From Peptoclostridium sp. (GTDB lineage: Bacteria > Bacillota > Clostridia > Peptostreptococcales > Peptostreptococcaceae): DNA of 64,000 bases. Under the pieces are notes generated by a model. The model was not told the DNA's origin and ran no database searches. It saw only the letters and a program-made list of their open reading frames with translations. The first letter of the stretch is position 1. Every line of letters starts with the position of its first letter. Below, in pieces: positions 54,564-63,662 of this stretch. The stretch is from NCBI RefSeq assembly GCF_009881055.1, contig NZ_WXFG01000033.1, forward strand, positions 1 to 64,000. Reading direction: 5' to 3'. Position numbers and translations under genes: made by a program.

Positions 54564-54594
54564 GGCGTAGCCAAATATATGAAGAGGTGAAAAA

Positions 54595-55875
54595 ATGTCA
54601 AGATTTGATGACAAAAAGCATCTTAAATGCTCTTTTTGCGGAAAATCACAAGACCAGGTAAGAAGGCTCATAGCAGGTCCGAACGTATATATATGTGACG
54701 AGTGCGTAGAGCTTTGTCAGGAGATTATTAAGGAAGAGTTCGAGGATGCGGTTGAGAATGAAATAACCGGACTTCCAAAGCCAAAGGACATCAAGAAGAT
54801 ACTTGATGAGTATGTAATAGGCCAGGAGGTTGCGAAAAAGACGCTTGCGGTTGCCGTATACAATCATTACAAGAGAATATTCAATTCGGGCTCCGAGACA
54901 AAGGATGATGTGGAGCTCCAAAAGAGCAACATCCTTATGCTTGGACCTACGGGTTCTGGAAAGACTCTGCTTGCGCAGACTCTTGCAAGGATACTCAATG
55001 TGCCTTTTGCCATAGCTGATGCCACATCGCTTACAGAGGCTGGCTATGTGGGTGAAGACGTCGAGAACATACTGCTCAAGTTGATACAGGCGGCAGACTA
55101 CGATATCGAAAAGGCCGAGAGAGGAATAATATACATCGACGAGATAGACAAGATAGCCAGAAAATCTGACAATCCATCTATTACAAGGGATGTAAGCGGT
55201 GAAGGAGTTCAGCAGGCGCTGCTAAAGATACTTGAAGGCACTACTGCGAATGTTCCGCCTCAGGGAGGAAGAAAGCACCCTCATCAGGAGTTCCTGCAGA
55301 TTGACACAAGCAAGATACTCTTTGTAGTCGGAGGAGCATTCGACGGTATAGACAAGATAATCCAAAAGAGGACAGGACACAAGTCGATAGGCTTTGGAGC
55401 CGAGATAGAAAGCAACAAGGCTGAGGACATAAGCAGGCTCTATGAGCAGGTTGAGCCTGAGGATCTTCTCAAATTCGGACTCATACCTGAGTTCATAGGA
55501 AGGCTTCCTGCTATAGTGACACTTGACCTTCTTGACGAGGATGCGCTGATAAGGATACTCACAGAGCCTAAGAATGCGCTTGTGAAGCAGTATAAGAAGA
55601 TATTCGCAATAGACAATGTGGAGCTTGAGATAGAAAAGGAAGCTCTAATCTATACTGCCAGAAAAGCCATTGAAAGAAAAACGGGCGCAAGGGGCCTTAG
55701 AAGCATACTTGAAAAGACTATGACAGACGTTATGTTTGAGATTCCGTCAAGGGACGATATTGAGAAAGTAATAATCACAAAGGAGTGCATATCTGAGGCA
55801 AAGGCTCCGCTTGTGATTTTCAAAAGCAGCAAAGGAAAAACAGATGAAAGCCAGGAACCTGGTGAAATAGCGTAA
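54595..55875 (+). CDS. clpX: ATP-dependent Clp protease ATP-binding subunit ClpX
   Basis: 426 residues. An N-terminal C4 zinc domain (CSFC...CDEC) for adaptor binding is followed by an AAA+ core with Walker [16 protein letters not shown], Walker [12 protein letters not shown], an IGF-like loop (SIGFG) for ClpP contact, and sensor Arg region [18 protein letters not shown] is six bases before the ATG. It starts 31 bp after clpP, so both are likely on one transcript. Confidence 0.97.
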   Translation: MSRFDDKKHLKCSFCGKSQDQVRRLIAGPNVYICDECVELCQEIIKEEFEDAVENEITGLPKPKDIKKILDEYVIGQEVAKKTLAVAVYNHYKRIFNSGSETKDDVELQKSNILMLGPTGSGKTLLAQTLARILNVPFAIADATSLTEAGYVGEDVENILLKLIQAADYDIEKAERGIIYIDEIDKIARKSDNPSITRDVSGEGVQQALLKILEGTTANVPPQGGRKHPHQEFLQIDTSKILFVVGGAFDGIDKIIQKRTGHKSIGFGAEIESNKAEDISRLYEQVEPEDLLKFGLIPEFIGRLPAIVTLDLLDEDALIRILTEPKNALVKQYKKIFAIDNVELEIEKEALIYTARKAIERKTGARGLRSILEKTMTDVMFEIPSRDDIEKVIITKECISEAKAPLVIFKSSKGKTDESQEPGEIA

Positions 55876-55880
55876 CAAAC

Positions 55881-55905
55881 AAAAGGGGCTATAGAGCCCC
55901 TTTTA
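55881..55905. terminator. Bidirectional terminator between clpX and the chromate-transporter genes
   Basis: AAAAGGGGCT/AGCCCCTTTT, a 10-bp stem with a 4-nt loop. The stop codon of the minus-strand gene lies inside it. Confidence 0.82.
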
Positions 55906-56419
55906 ATATTATCCCGACAATGCCGAAAACTCCTATGGCGGCTATGGAACTTAGCTTGCCGCTGTAGAGCAGCAGGAAGGATACGACAGTTATTACAATT
56001 GAAACTGGATCAAGGCTTCCCTTGAGTGATACCGAGAACACAGCTGATAAGATGAAACCTATCGTAAGGGGTCTAAGATTGCTAAAAAGAGCTCTTAGAT
56101 ACTTGGAATCCTTGTATTTTTCAATTATGGGTGAGAATAGACCAAGCGAAATTATTGAAAATGATGTGACGGCGACAGTGGCTACTATGCTGCCGGCGAT
56201 GCCGTAGTATTTGAAGCCTATGAATGTGGCGCTGTTTGTGGCTATAGGACCGGGAGAGCTCTGTGAAAGCACCAGAAGATCCAGAAATTCTGTGCTTGTA
56301 AGCCACCCATGCCTGTCTATTATCTCCTTTTCAATGAGCGGCAGCATGGCATAGCCTCCCCCGAAAGTGAACATCCCAATCTTGAAGAAGGTTATGTAAA
56401 GAGATATCAGTTTGTCCAT
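55889..56419 (-). CDS. Chromate transporter, half-size subunit 2
   Basis: 176-residue single CHR domain with five to six membrane segments. The N-terminal FFKIGMFTFGGGYAMLPLIEKEI and SQSSPGPIATNSATFIGFK are the family signatures. It overlaps the upstream half-size gene by 13 bp. Two-gene short CHR pairs act as heterodimers in several Firmicutes and export chromate (inference of function). The stop lies within the terminator shared with clpX. Confidence 0.9.
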   Translation of the reverse strand: MDKLISLYITFFKIGMFTFGGGYAMLPLIEKEIIDRHGWLTSTEFLDLLVLSQSSPGPIATNSATFIGFKYYGIAGSIVATVAVTSFSIISLGLFSPIIEKYKDSKYLRALFSNLRPLTIGFILSAVFSVSLKGSLDPVSIVITVVSFLLLYSGKLSSIAAIGVFGIVGIILKGAL

Positions 56420-56919
56420 ATGCTCATTACACCTCCTGCGATTATAATGAATATTGGATTGACATCAAGCAGAGTCACAAGCAAAAACGATATAGCGAGC
56501 AGTGCAATATTCTTGTGGGATCTGTTCATCTTTTTGAAAAGCGCAAGGAAGGAACATGCCAGCAGAGACACCATGACAGGTCTTACGCCATAAAAGAATC
56601 CATCAAGCACATCCAGGCTTTTGCCGATACTGTATATCCAGGCTAGCAGGAGTATCGATATGAACGAAGGAAAAACAGCGCCAAAGCAGCAGATGAGGCT
56701 TCCGATATGGCCGTAAAGCCTGTAGCCAATGAGGAGCGAAAGGTTGACTGCTATAGGTCCTGGAAAGCTCTGGGCCACTGAAATCATGTCGACGAAATCG
56801 TGTGAGTCGATTATGCCCTGTTTTGCCACAAGCTCCTCCTCTATGAGAGGAATCATGGCGTAGCCGCCGCCGAAGGTAAAGAAGCCTATTTTGAAAAACG
56901 ACAATAAAAGCTTGAACAC
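56407..56919 (-). CDS. Chromate transporter, half-size subunit 1
   Basis: 170-residue CHR domain protein with SFFKIGFFTFGGGYAMIPLIEEE and AQSFPGPIAVNLSLLIGYR. The GTG start at 56919 has AGGAGG seven bases upstream. It pairs with the downstream subunit. The gene pair is inserted on the opposite strand between clpX and lon, which are more often adjacent or joined. Confidence 0.9.
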   Translation of the reverse strand: MFKLLLSFFKIGFFTFGGGYAMIPLIEEELVAKQGIIDSHDFVDMISVAQSFPGPIAVNLSLLIGYRLYGHIGSLICCFGAVFPSFISILLLAWIYSIGKSLDVLDGFFYGVRPVMVSLLACSFLALFKKMNRSHKNIALLAISFLLVTLLDVNPIFIIIAGGVMSIWTN

Positions 56920-57118
56920 GGAAAAGCCTCCTTTCTTACGGCATTCGTATTAATTATAGATTATACCATACAATAGTATTTGCATATAAATGTTTAAAGA
57001 TTGCGGCATATAGTGTATTATTAATAGGATATATAATTATTGAAAAATAAATTTACTAAATATATAATAGTAGGGGATTTACAGCTACGGCTATTATATG
57101 GCAGTTAGGAGTGATTAA

Positions 57119-59482
57119 ATGAACGAAAATATTGTATTCAGAGAGCATACAATGACGCTAATACCCCTTCGGGGTCTGGCGATATTTCCATACATGGTTC
57201 TTCACTTTGATGTTGGAAGAGAAAAGTCTATAAATGCGCTTGAAGAGGCTATGGTAAGCGAGCAGCTTATTTTCCTGACATCCCAGAAGGAAGCCGAAAT
57301 AGACATACCTACAGTTGATGACTTCTACCATGTGGGAACAATATGCAAGATAAAGCAGATGCTCAAGCTACCAGGGGACACTATAAGAGTGCTTGTAGAG
57401 GGTATAGCAAGGGCAAGAGTTAAGGAAGTCATACAGGAAGAGCCTTACTTCAAGGCGGTACTTGAAGAGGTTGATTACCTCGAGGAAGTCGAGCCTGACA
57501 AGGAAACAGAGGCTCTTATGAGAAGCGTAATGGACGCCTTCGAGGAGTATGTGAATGTGGGAAGCAAGGTGACTCCTGAAATTTTGCTTACAATTTCTGA
57601 CATCGAAGAGCCGGACAGGTTCTGCGACACCGTTGCAGCCAACATGAATCTCAAGCCTAGGCAAAAACAGGACATACTTGAGATTTTCGATCCGAAGGAA
57701 AGGCTTGAAAAGCTCTATGAGATTCTGCTTGAGGAGATCGAGATACTCGAAATCGAAAAAAACATAAACATGAGAGTCAAAAAACAGGTTAACAGGCTGC
57801 AGAAGGAATACTATCTGCGCGAGCAGCTCAAGGCAATACAAAAGGAGCTTGGTGAAGACGAAGAAGCCCTTGACGAAATAGACGAATATAAGGAGAGACT
57901 CGTCAAGCTTAAGATTCCAAAGGAAGTAAAGGAAAAAATTGAAAAAGAGATCAAAAGGCTGACGAGCATGTCTTCATCTTCTGCAGAGGCGGCTGTAATC
58001 AGAAATTACGTTGATACGTTCTTCTCTCTGCCATGGGACAAGGAGACCAAGGACAAGCTTGAAATAAAGGAAGCCCAGAAGATACTTGATGAGGACCATT
58101 TCGGCCTTGAAAAGGTCAAAGAGAGGATACTCGAGTACCTTTCAATAAGAAAACTCGCCAAATCCATGAAGGGGCCGATACTTTGCTTTGTGGGACCTCC
58201 GGGAGTAGGCAAGACTTCTATAGCAAAGTCTATAGCCAGAGCCATGAACAGAAAGTTTGTAAGGGTTTCGCTTGGAGGCGTCAGAGACGAAGCCGAGATA
58301 AGGGGCCACAGAAGAACTTACGTGGGCGCAATACCTGGAAGAATAATAAATGCTATAAAGGAAGTCAAGACGAAGAATCCAGTTTTCCTTTTCGACGAGA
58401 TAGACAAGATGGCGTCTGATTTCAGGGGCGACCCTGCTTCAGCTATGCTAGAAGTGCTAGATCCGGAGCAGAACAAGGAGTTTACAGACCACTATATGGA
58501 GATTCCTTTTGATCTTTCGAAAGTGCTCTTTATAACTACGGCCAACAGCCTGAGCACAATACCTGGACCACTAAGGGACAGAATGGAGATAATAGAGCTT
58601 TCTGGATACACTGAGATGGAAAAGCTGGAGATCGCCAAAAGGCACCTGCTTCCAAAGCAGATAAAGGAGCATAGCCTTGCTGATGGTTTTGTAAAGATAC
58701 CTGACAAGACAATGCTTGATATAATAAACTACTACACAAGAGAGTCTGGTGTTAGAACGCTCGAGAGGACGCTCGGCAAGCTCTGCAGGAAGGCTGCCAA
58801 AAGCTATGTCGAGAATCCAAAGCTCAACATGGTCAAGGTGACAAGCGCAAATCTCGAAAAGTATCTTGGAAAACACAGATACAGCTACCAGACTGTTGCG
58901 GAAAAGCCACAGGTAGGCATCGTGACGGGCCTTGCATGGACTACGGTTGGAGGCGATACGCTTTCAATCGAGGTGGCGCTTATGCCGGGAACAGGCAAGC
59001 TCGTGCTCACAGGACAGCTTGGTGACGTCATGAAGGAATCTGCGCAGGCAGGACTTTCTTTCATAAGGTCAAAGGTTAAGGAACTCGGCATTGACGAGGA
59101 GTTCCACAAGAACATGGATATACACATACACATACCTGAAGGCGCCATACCAAAGGACGGACCTTCAGCCGGTATAACAATGGCCACTGCCGTTATATCC
59201 GCATTGACAGGAGTTCCCGCAAAAAGCGATGTTGCCATGACCGGAGAGATAACATTAAGAGGAAGAGTTCTTGAGATAGGCGGACTTAAGGAAAAGGCGC
59301 TTGCCGCTCACAGGGCAGGCATAAAAACAGTCATAATCCCTAAGGAAAACGAGAAGGATATCGATGAGATACCTCAGAATGTCAGAAGAGCCCTCAAGAT
59401 AATTCCTGTTCAGACCATGGACGAGGTGCTAGAGAATATCCTTGTAGCAAAGGATGATAAGGAAGATAATAATGAAAATTAA
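57119..59482 (+). CDS. lon: ATP-dependent protease Lon
   Basis: 787 residues. The N-terminal LAN substrate domain ([24 protein letters not shown]) precedes a coiled coil. The AAA+ module has Walker [16 protein letters not shown] and Walker [11 protein letters not shown]. The protease domain has the Ser in [12 protein letters not shown] (Ser683) and the Lys in [14 protein letters not shown]. It degrades misfolded and regulatory proteins. It starts with TTAGGAG upstream of the ATG. engB overlaps its 3' end by 11 bp. Confidence 0.97.
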   Translation: MNENIVFREHTMTLIPLRGLAIFPYMVLHFDVGREKSINALEEAMVSEQLIFLTSQKEAEIDIPTVDDFYHVGTICKIKQMLKLPGDTIRVLVEGIARARVKEVIQEEPYFKAVLEEVDYLEEVEPDKETEALMRSVMDAFEEYVNVGSKVTPEILLTISDIEEPDRFCDTVAANMNLKPRQKQDILEIFDPKERLEKLYEILLEEIEILEIEKNINMRVKKQVNRLQKEYYLREQLKAIQKELGEDEEALDEIDEYKERLVKLKIPKEVKEKIEKEIKRLTSMSSSSAEAAVIRNYVDTFFSLPWDKETKDKLEIKEAQKILDEDHFGLEKVKERILEYLSIRKLAKSMKGPILCFVGPPGVGKTSIAKSIARAMNRKFVRVSLGGVRDEAEIRGHRRTYVGAIPGRIINAIKEVKTKNPVFLFDEIDKMASDFRGDPASAMLEVLDPEQNKEFTDHYMEIPFDLSKVLFITTANSLSTIPGPLRDRMEIIELSGYTEMEKLEIAKRHLLPKQIKEHSLADGFVKIPDKTMLDIINYYTRESGVRTLERTLGKLCRKAAKSYVENPKLNMVKVTSANLEKYLGKHRYSYQTVAEKPQVGIVTGLAWTTVGGDTLSIEVALMPGTGKLVLTGQLGDVMKESAQAGLSFIRSKVKELGIDEEFHKNMDIHIHIPEGAIPKDGPSAGITMATAVISALTGVPAKSDVAMTGEITLRGRVLEIGGLKEKALAAHRAGIKTVIIPKENEKDIDEIPQNVRRALKIIPVQTMDEVLENILVAKDDKEDNNEN

Positions 59483-60083
59483 GAACGCAGAGTTTATAAC
59501 AAGCGCAGTTGAAAAACATCAGTATCCAGCCGAAGGACTGCCTGAGATAGCATTTGTCGGAAGGTCCAATGTTGGAAAGTCGTCTTCAATCAATACGCTG
59601 CTCAACAGAAGAAGCATTGCAAGAATCAGCCAGAATCCGGGCAAGACCAGGACAATCAACTTTTACAAGGTAAACGGAGAGTTTTATTTCGTGGACCTTC
59701 CAGGGTATGGCTATGCAAAGGTCTCAAAGGAGGAGCAGGGCAAGTGGGGAGGCATTATGGAAAAATACCTCGCCGACAGACAGGAGCTTTGCAGTATATT
59801 CCTGCTTGTTGACATAAGGCACGAGCCCAAGGAAGACGACAGGATAATGTACGAGTGGATAAAACATTTCGGCTATGACTGCACTGTAATAGCAACAAAA
59901 TCAGACAAGATAACAAGAGGCCAGTATCAGAAGCACATGGCCATGATAAGAAAAAAGCTGGGACTAGCTGCGGACGAAAAGATAATACTCCTTTCTTCCC
60001 TTAAAAAAACCGGCGTTGATGAGGTGTGGGACGAAATAATCGACTCCTACGCGCGTAATGGATATGAGATAACAGTAGAATAA
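59472..60083 (+). CDS. engB: Ribosome biogenesis GTPase YsxC/EngB
   Basis: 203 residues. G1 is [15 protein letters not shown]3 is [12 protein letters not shown], and G4 is TKSDKI. It binds the 50S precursor and is essential in most Firmicutes. ATG at 59472 has AAGGA about nine bases upstream and overlaps the lon 3' end, so translation is coupled. lon-engB adjacency is widespread in Firmicutes. Confidence 0.96.
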   Translation: MKIKNAEFITSAVEKHQYPAEGLPEIAFVGRSNVGKSSSINTLLNRRSIARISQNPGKTRTINFYKVNGEFYFVDLPGYGYAKVSKEEQGKWGGIMEKYLADRQELCSIFLLVDIRHEPKEDDRIMYEWIKHFGYDCTVIATKSDKITRGQYQKHMAMIRKKLGLAADEKIILLSSLKKTGVDEVWDEIIDSYARNGYEITVE

Positions 60084-60084
60084 C

Positions 60085-60118
60085 AAAAAAATTCCGGTTA
60101 ACCCCGGAATTTTTTTGT
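60085..60118 (+). terminator. Intrinsic terminator after engB
   Basis: ATTCCGG/CCGGAAT extended by A/T pairs to a 13-bp stem, followed by seven T. It isolates the selenoprotein gene from the lon operon. Confidence 0.88.
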
Positions 60119-60146
60119 TTACAATTATACCCCTGCAGGGTATAAT
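60118..60146 (+). promoter_or_regulatory. Promoter with an overlapping inverted repeat, before the selenoprotein gene
   Basis: -35 TTTACA (60118-60123), 17-bp spacer, -10 TATAAT (60141-60146). A perfect inverted repeat ATTATACCC-N5-GGGTATAAT fills 60124-60146 and overlaps the -10, as an operator might. Confidence 0.6.
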
Positions 60147-60183
60147 GATATTACAAAAACAAATGCAAGGGGAGGAATTAATA

Positions 60184-60486
60184 ATGATAGTTAATGTAAG
60201 CAACTCGGCAAGAGAACAGCTTGAATCGTATTACAGCAAAAACAGCAAGTCGAAGGACAAGGATTTTGTGAGAGTCTACATCTCGAGATTTGGCTGAGGC
60301 GGCCCAGTGCTCTCAATTGCTCTGGATGAGCAAAAAGAAGATGACGAAGCTGTAGAGGTTGCTGGTTTCAAAGTGTTAATAGACAACGACCTTGCAAGCA
60401 ATCTGACTTCGGTAGATATAGATTATTCCAACAAGTGGTACAGCAAGGGATTCACAGTTGAATCCAACATATCGAGCAGCTGCTAG
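60184..60486 (+). CDS. HesB/IscA-like selenoprotein (UGA = Sec38)
   Basis: 100 codons if the in-frame TGA at 60295-60297 is read as selenocysteine. The protein starts MIVNVSNSAREQLESYY and has VRVYISRFG-U-GGPVLSIALDE, then a conserved FKVLIDNDLASNL stretch and ends ISSSC. The A-type Fe-S carrier fold has Cys at the position of Sec38 and at the C-terminus, so the Sec/Cys pair fits metal or redox binding. HesB-like selenoproteins of this form are known in anaerobic Firmicutes. AAGGGGAGG is eight bases before the ATG. A stem-loop follows the UGA. Without Sec insertion only a 37-residue fragment would be made. It is a single gene ended by its own terminator. Confidence 0.9.
60295..60332 (+). promoter_or_regulatory. 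Candidate bacterial SECIS element
   Basis: The UGA is followed by CCAGUGC (60304-60310) pairing with GCUCUGG (60319-60325), with one U-U mismatch and an 8-nt loop about 16 nt from the UGA. An alternative stem TGCTC/GAGCA spans 60308-60332. The distance fits SelB-dependent elements; the fold is my own hand pairing. Confidence 0.6.
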
Positions 60487-60498
60487 AAGATGGCAAAT

Positions 60499-60535
60499 AG
60501 CCCTGGAGTCTTAACTGGATTCCGGGGCTTATTTT
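60499..60535 (+). terminator. Intrinsic terminator after the selenoprotein gene
   Basis: AGCCCTGGA/TCCGGGGCT (with G-T pairs), 13-nt loop, then TATTTTAT. Confidence 0.7.
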
Positions 60536-60626
60536 ATGCCAAAAATGACATATTGTTCAGCATATTGCCGTGGTATTTGGTATAATCTAAATATCTGCAA
60601 AATTTAAAAAGCAAGGGGAATATACT

Positions 60627-60821
60627 ATGTTTTTGCTTTTTCAGGGAATAAATATCATAATAGCCATGGTCATGCTTGCTTTGCCCGTAGTTGCATGCCT
60701 TTATGTTGTTAAAAGGCTCAACCTCAGAACATCTGAAAATGGCGAACTTTCAGGCAGAATTGCTGTGCTTGAAAAAAAGGTGGAGGAGCTTGAAAATTAC
60801 ATAAATGATTCTTTCAGATAG
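60627..60821 (+). CDS. Small membrane protein with coiled coil, unknown
   Basis: 64 residues: one membrane segment (about 5-28), a short basic linker (VKRLNLRTS) and a C-terminal coiled coil (RIAVLEKKVEELENYIND). AAGGGG is eight bases before the ATG. A TATAAT lies at 60581-60586 upstream. I do not recognise it. The next gene, DUF881, follows after 35 bp, so they may be co-transcribed. Confidence 0.65.
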   Translation: MFLLFQGINIIIAMVMLALPVVACLYVVKRLNLRTSENGELSGRIAVLEKKVEELENYINDSFR

Positions 60822-60856
60822 GCAAATCAAAAAGTAACTCACAAGGATGATGAATT

Positions 60857-61543
60857 ATGAAGAATAGGATTAACCTTATGGTGCTCATGTTAGTGCTGCT
60901 GGGTATAATGATGGGGATACAATTCAAAGCGGGGTACAATGAAAGGTTTGAGTCGTCCTTCATAGACAGGGAGATTACGGCGCAGGTTAACCAGATAAGA
61001 AAAGAAAATACGCAGTTGGGCGACAGCATAAGGACTGCAAAGCACAGGGTGAGTCTCTATGAGAACTCGGCGCAGGATGAAAGCCCTGAGATAAAAAAGC
61101 TCAAAAAAGAGGTTGAAGACATGAAGCTGACGCTTGGATATCTTGAAGCCTCAGGAAGCGGTCTGTCGATAAAGATAGATACCAAGCGGGATGAGAATCT
61201 GGGATTCATTATGGAAGAGAAAAAATGGTTTCTTCTGCTAATTAACGATATAAGATATTATGGTGGAGAGGCTATATCCATAAATGGCCAGCGAATAAGT
61301 CCCTATACTGAAATTGTGCTTGCCGGAAATCACATTAACATTAATTCTGTGCCAATAGTGCAGCCCTATGATATAAGGGTGATTGGCGACATCGAACGAC
61401 TAAATAAGTATATAAACGATGACAACATATTGATTGAGAGCATGAGAAAAGCATATGATATGGACATTTCAATAAAGAAATCAGGCAAAATAACTATTCC
61501 AAGGCTTGAGGATGAAAAAAAATTAAAATATGTCAGGAGATGA
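60857..61543 (+). CDS. DUF881 family protein
   Basis: 228 residues with an N-terminal membrane segment (about 5-22), a coiled coil (about 40-90) and a DUF881 domain containing EASGSGLSIKID and LLINDIRYYGGEAISINGQRI. The family is found in Firmicutes and Actinobacteria, often near division or sporulation genes, but has no proven function. AAGGA is about ten bases before the ATG. The next frame overlaps its end by 14 bp. Confidence 0.85.
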   Translation: MKNRINLMVLMLVLLGIMMGIQFKAGYNERFESSFIDREITAQVNQIRKENTQLGDSIRTAKHRVSLYENSAQDESPEIKKLKKEVEDMKLTLGYLEASGSGLSIKIDTKRDENLGFIMEEKKWFLLLINDIRYYGGEAISINGQRISPYTEIVLAGNHININSVPIVQPYDIRVIGDIERLNKYINDDNILIESMRKAYDMDISIKKSGKITIPRLEDEKKLKYVRR

Positions 61544-61868
61544 TGGAGCTTTGAAGTTTTCGCATGTTGAGGAAGTTACGCCATATAAGAATACATGCTT
61601 TTACAGCCTATACAGGTTCGACTGCGAGGTAATGCTCGGAGACAGGGAATCGCACATATGCGATGTAAAGGTGGTTATCCTCGAGCCGGAGGAAGCTCTG
61701 AAGGCCAGAGGGCTTGAGATAGGCAGGGAAATTTGGGCTATTGTAAACAATGTAAATAAGGATGCGGCAGGCGACAAGGCGAAGCTGGCAGCTGACATAA
61801 TAGAATTTGTAAAAACTGAAACCGCAGGCATTGAAGAAAATGACCAAATCCGCGTGGCTTTTGAATAG
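61530..61868 (+). CDS. Hypothetical protein of about 110 residues
   Basis: 112 residues from ATG, or 105 from a TTG at 61551 that has AGGAG ten bases upstream. It is soluble, with a mixed alpha/beta pattern (VVILEPEEALKARGLEIGREIWAIV then a helix-rich tail). I do not recognise the family. It overlaps the DUF881 gene, so it is probably translated with it, and precedes the FAD enzyme by 51 bp. Confidence 0.65.
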   Translation: MSGDDGALKFSHVEEVTPYKNTCFYSLYRFDCEVMLGDRESHICDVKVVILEPEEALKARGLEIGREIWAIVNNVNKDAAGDKAKLAADIIEFVKTETAGIEENDQIRVAFE

Positions 61869-61919
61869 AGCCGGCGAGATTTGGTCTTCTACTGTCCAGG
61901 TAAGAAAGAGGTGTTTTAT

Positions 61920-63521
61920 TTGATAAGAGTGTCAAACATAAAGCTGGGAATAGACGAAAAACTCGAAAGCATTGAAGGGAAGATACTTAGAAAGCTCAAG
62001 CTCAAAGCGGATGAGCTGCTAGAGTACAACATAGTAAGGGAATCTGTCGATGCCAGAAAAAAAAGCAAAATAAGCTTTGTATACACAGTCGATGCGAAAG
62101 TAAAAAATGAGGGAGCAGTGCTCAAAAGACTTGCGGGAGACAGGGATGTGTCACCGCTGAAACCGGATGCGGAAGCTGTAATTGCAAGGGGAAGCATGCC
62201 GCTTGAAAAAAGACCAGTTGTAATAGGCATGGGTCCTGCGGGACTGTTTGCGGCGCTCACCCTTGCACAAAACGGGTACAGGCCCGTGCTGCTCGAGAGG
62301 GGGCGGGATGTCGACAGGAGGACTGTTGATGTTGAGCATTTTTGGAGCACAGGAGAGCTTTGCGAGGATTCAAACGTACAGTTTGGGGAAGGCGGTGCGG
62401 GAGCTTTTTCAGATGGCAAGCTGACAACAAGAATAAAGGATACAAGATGCGGCAGGGTACTTAGTGAGCTTGTAAGAGCCGGTGCTCCGGAGGAAATAAT
62501 ATATTCACATACGCCGCATGTTGGTACGGACATACTAAAGGAAGTTGTTAAGAATATAAGGCTCAATATACTTGAACTGGGCGGAGAAATCAGATTCGGA
62601 GCGAGAGTCAGCGGCTTCAGTACTGAAAATGGAGCCATCAAGGCTCTTGAAATAAACGATGAAGAAGAGCTTGAATGTTCCTGCGCTGTACTTGCAATAG
62701 GGCACAGCGCCAGGGACACGTATGAGGCTCTTCATGCTGCCGGCGCAGAGCTCATGCAAAAGCCCTTTGCCATGGGTGTCAGGATTGAGCATCCGCAGAT
62801 AGTCATAAACAAGGCCCAGTACGGCGAAAGCTACAATCATCCAAGACTAGGGGCGGCCGACTACAAGCTGACGCACAGCTGCGCAAACGGTAGGTCCGTG
62901 TATACCTTCTGCATGTGTCCGGGAGGTGAGGTGATAGCCTCAAGCTCAAGCAAGGGCGAGCTTGTTGTGAACGGAATGAGCTATCATGCCAGAAATGGAG
63001 AGAATTCAAACAGCGCGCTTATAGTCAATGTCGATCCTGCTGATTTTGGGAGCGCCCACCCACTTGCTGGAATGCATTTCCAGCAAAAATACGAAAGGCT
63101 TGCATTCGAGCTGGGCGGCTCAAACTACAATGCACCTGTGCAAAAAGCAGGTGATTTCATAAATAAAGTGAAATCAGGCTCGCTAGGCGGAGTCAGACCT
63201 ACCTACAGGCCGGGAACAGAATATTCCGACCTGAGAAAGTGCCTGCCGGATTTTGCAGCCGAAGCAATAAGCGAAGGAATACAGGCAATGGGCAGAAAGC
63301 TGAGGGGCTTTTCAATGGAGGAAGCGGTGCTTACCGGCGTTGAGACAAGATCGTCTGCCCCTGTTAGGATTGTAAGGGACCAAGAAACGCTTGAGTCTTC
63401 TAAAGTAAAAGGACTCTACCCTGCAGGCGAAGGCGCAGGTTATGCGGGCGGGATTGTATCGGCTGCTGTCGATGGCATGAAAGTTGCAGAAAAAATAATA
63501 AATATGTATTCTCCAGAATAA
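61920..63521 (+). CDS. FAD-dependent dehydrogenase (COG2509-like)
   Basis: 533 residues. A short N-terminal domain of about 90 residues (SNIKLGIDEKLESIEGKILRKLK) precedes the FAD-binding motif VVIGMGPAGLFAALTLAQNGY. The middle has VQFGEGGAGAFSDGKLTTRIKD, and the C-terminus ends GLYPAGEGAGYAGGIVSAA. This matches the widely conserved but uncharacterised COG2509 dehydrogenases. AGAGGTG is six bases before the TTG at 61920; the 13 codons upstream are unsupported. Its substrate is unknown. Confidence 0.9.
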   Translation: MIRVSNIKLGIDEKLESIEGKILRKLKLKADELLEYNIVRESVDARKKSKISFVYTVDAKVKNEGAVLKRLAGDRDVSPLKPDAEAVIARGSMPLEKRPVVIGMGPAGLFAALTLAQNGYRPVLLERGRDVDRRTVDVEHFWSTGELCEDSNVQFGEGGAGAFSDGKLTTRIKDTRCGRVLSELVRAGAPEEIIYSHTPHVGTDILKEVVKNIRLNILELGGEIRFGARVSGFSTENGAIKALEINDEEELECSCAVLAIGHSARDTYEALHAAGAELMQKPFAMGVRIEHPQIVINKAQYGESYNHPRLGAADYKLTHSCANGRSVYTFCMCPGGEVIASSSSKGELVVNGMSYHARNGENSNSALIVNVDPADFGSAHPLAGMHFQQKYERLAFELGGSNYNAPVQKAGDFINKVKSGSLGGVRPTYRPGTEYSDLRKCLPDFAAEAISEGIQAMGRKLRGFSMEEAVLTGVETRSSAPVRIVRDQETLESSKVKGLYPAGEGAGYAGGIVSAAVDGMKVAEKIINMYSPE

Positions 63522-63662
63522 AAATTAACAAAAAAATTACTGCGAGTTAACATGTTCTTAATCTTTTTAATATATTTAACATATTCTTAACATAAGGCGG
63601 GTATAATTTTGATAGAATGTTACGGGTGTGTTAAAAATATTGTTATGTTTAGGAGGATACAT

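Noticed and set aside
60115..60297. A 60-codon frame ending at the UGA as a separate small gene
   Set aside because: Its coding part is the N-terminus of the selenoprotein; the UGA is followed by conserved sequence and an SECIS-like hairpin.
61916..62719. A 267-codon minus-strand frame inside the FAD dehydrogenase
   Set aside because: Ser/Leu-rich composition typical of an antisense shadow, no start signal.
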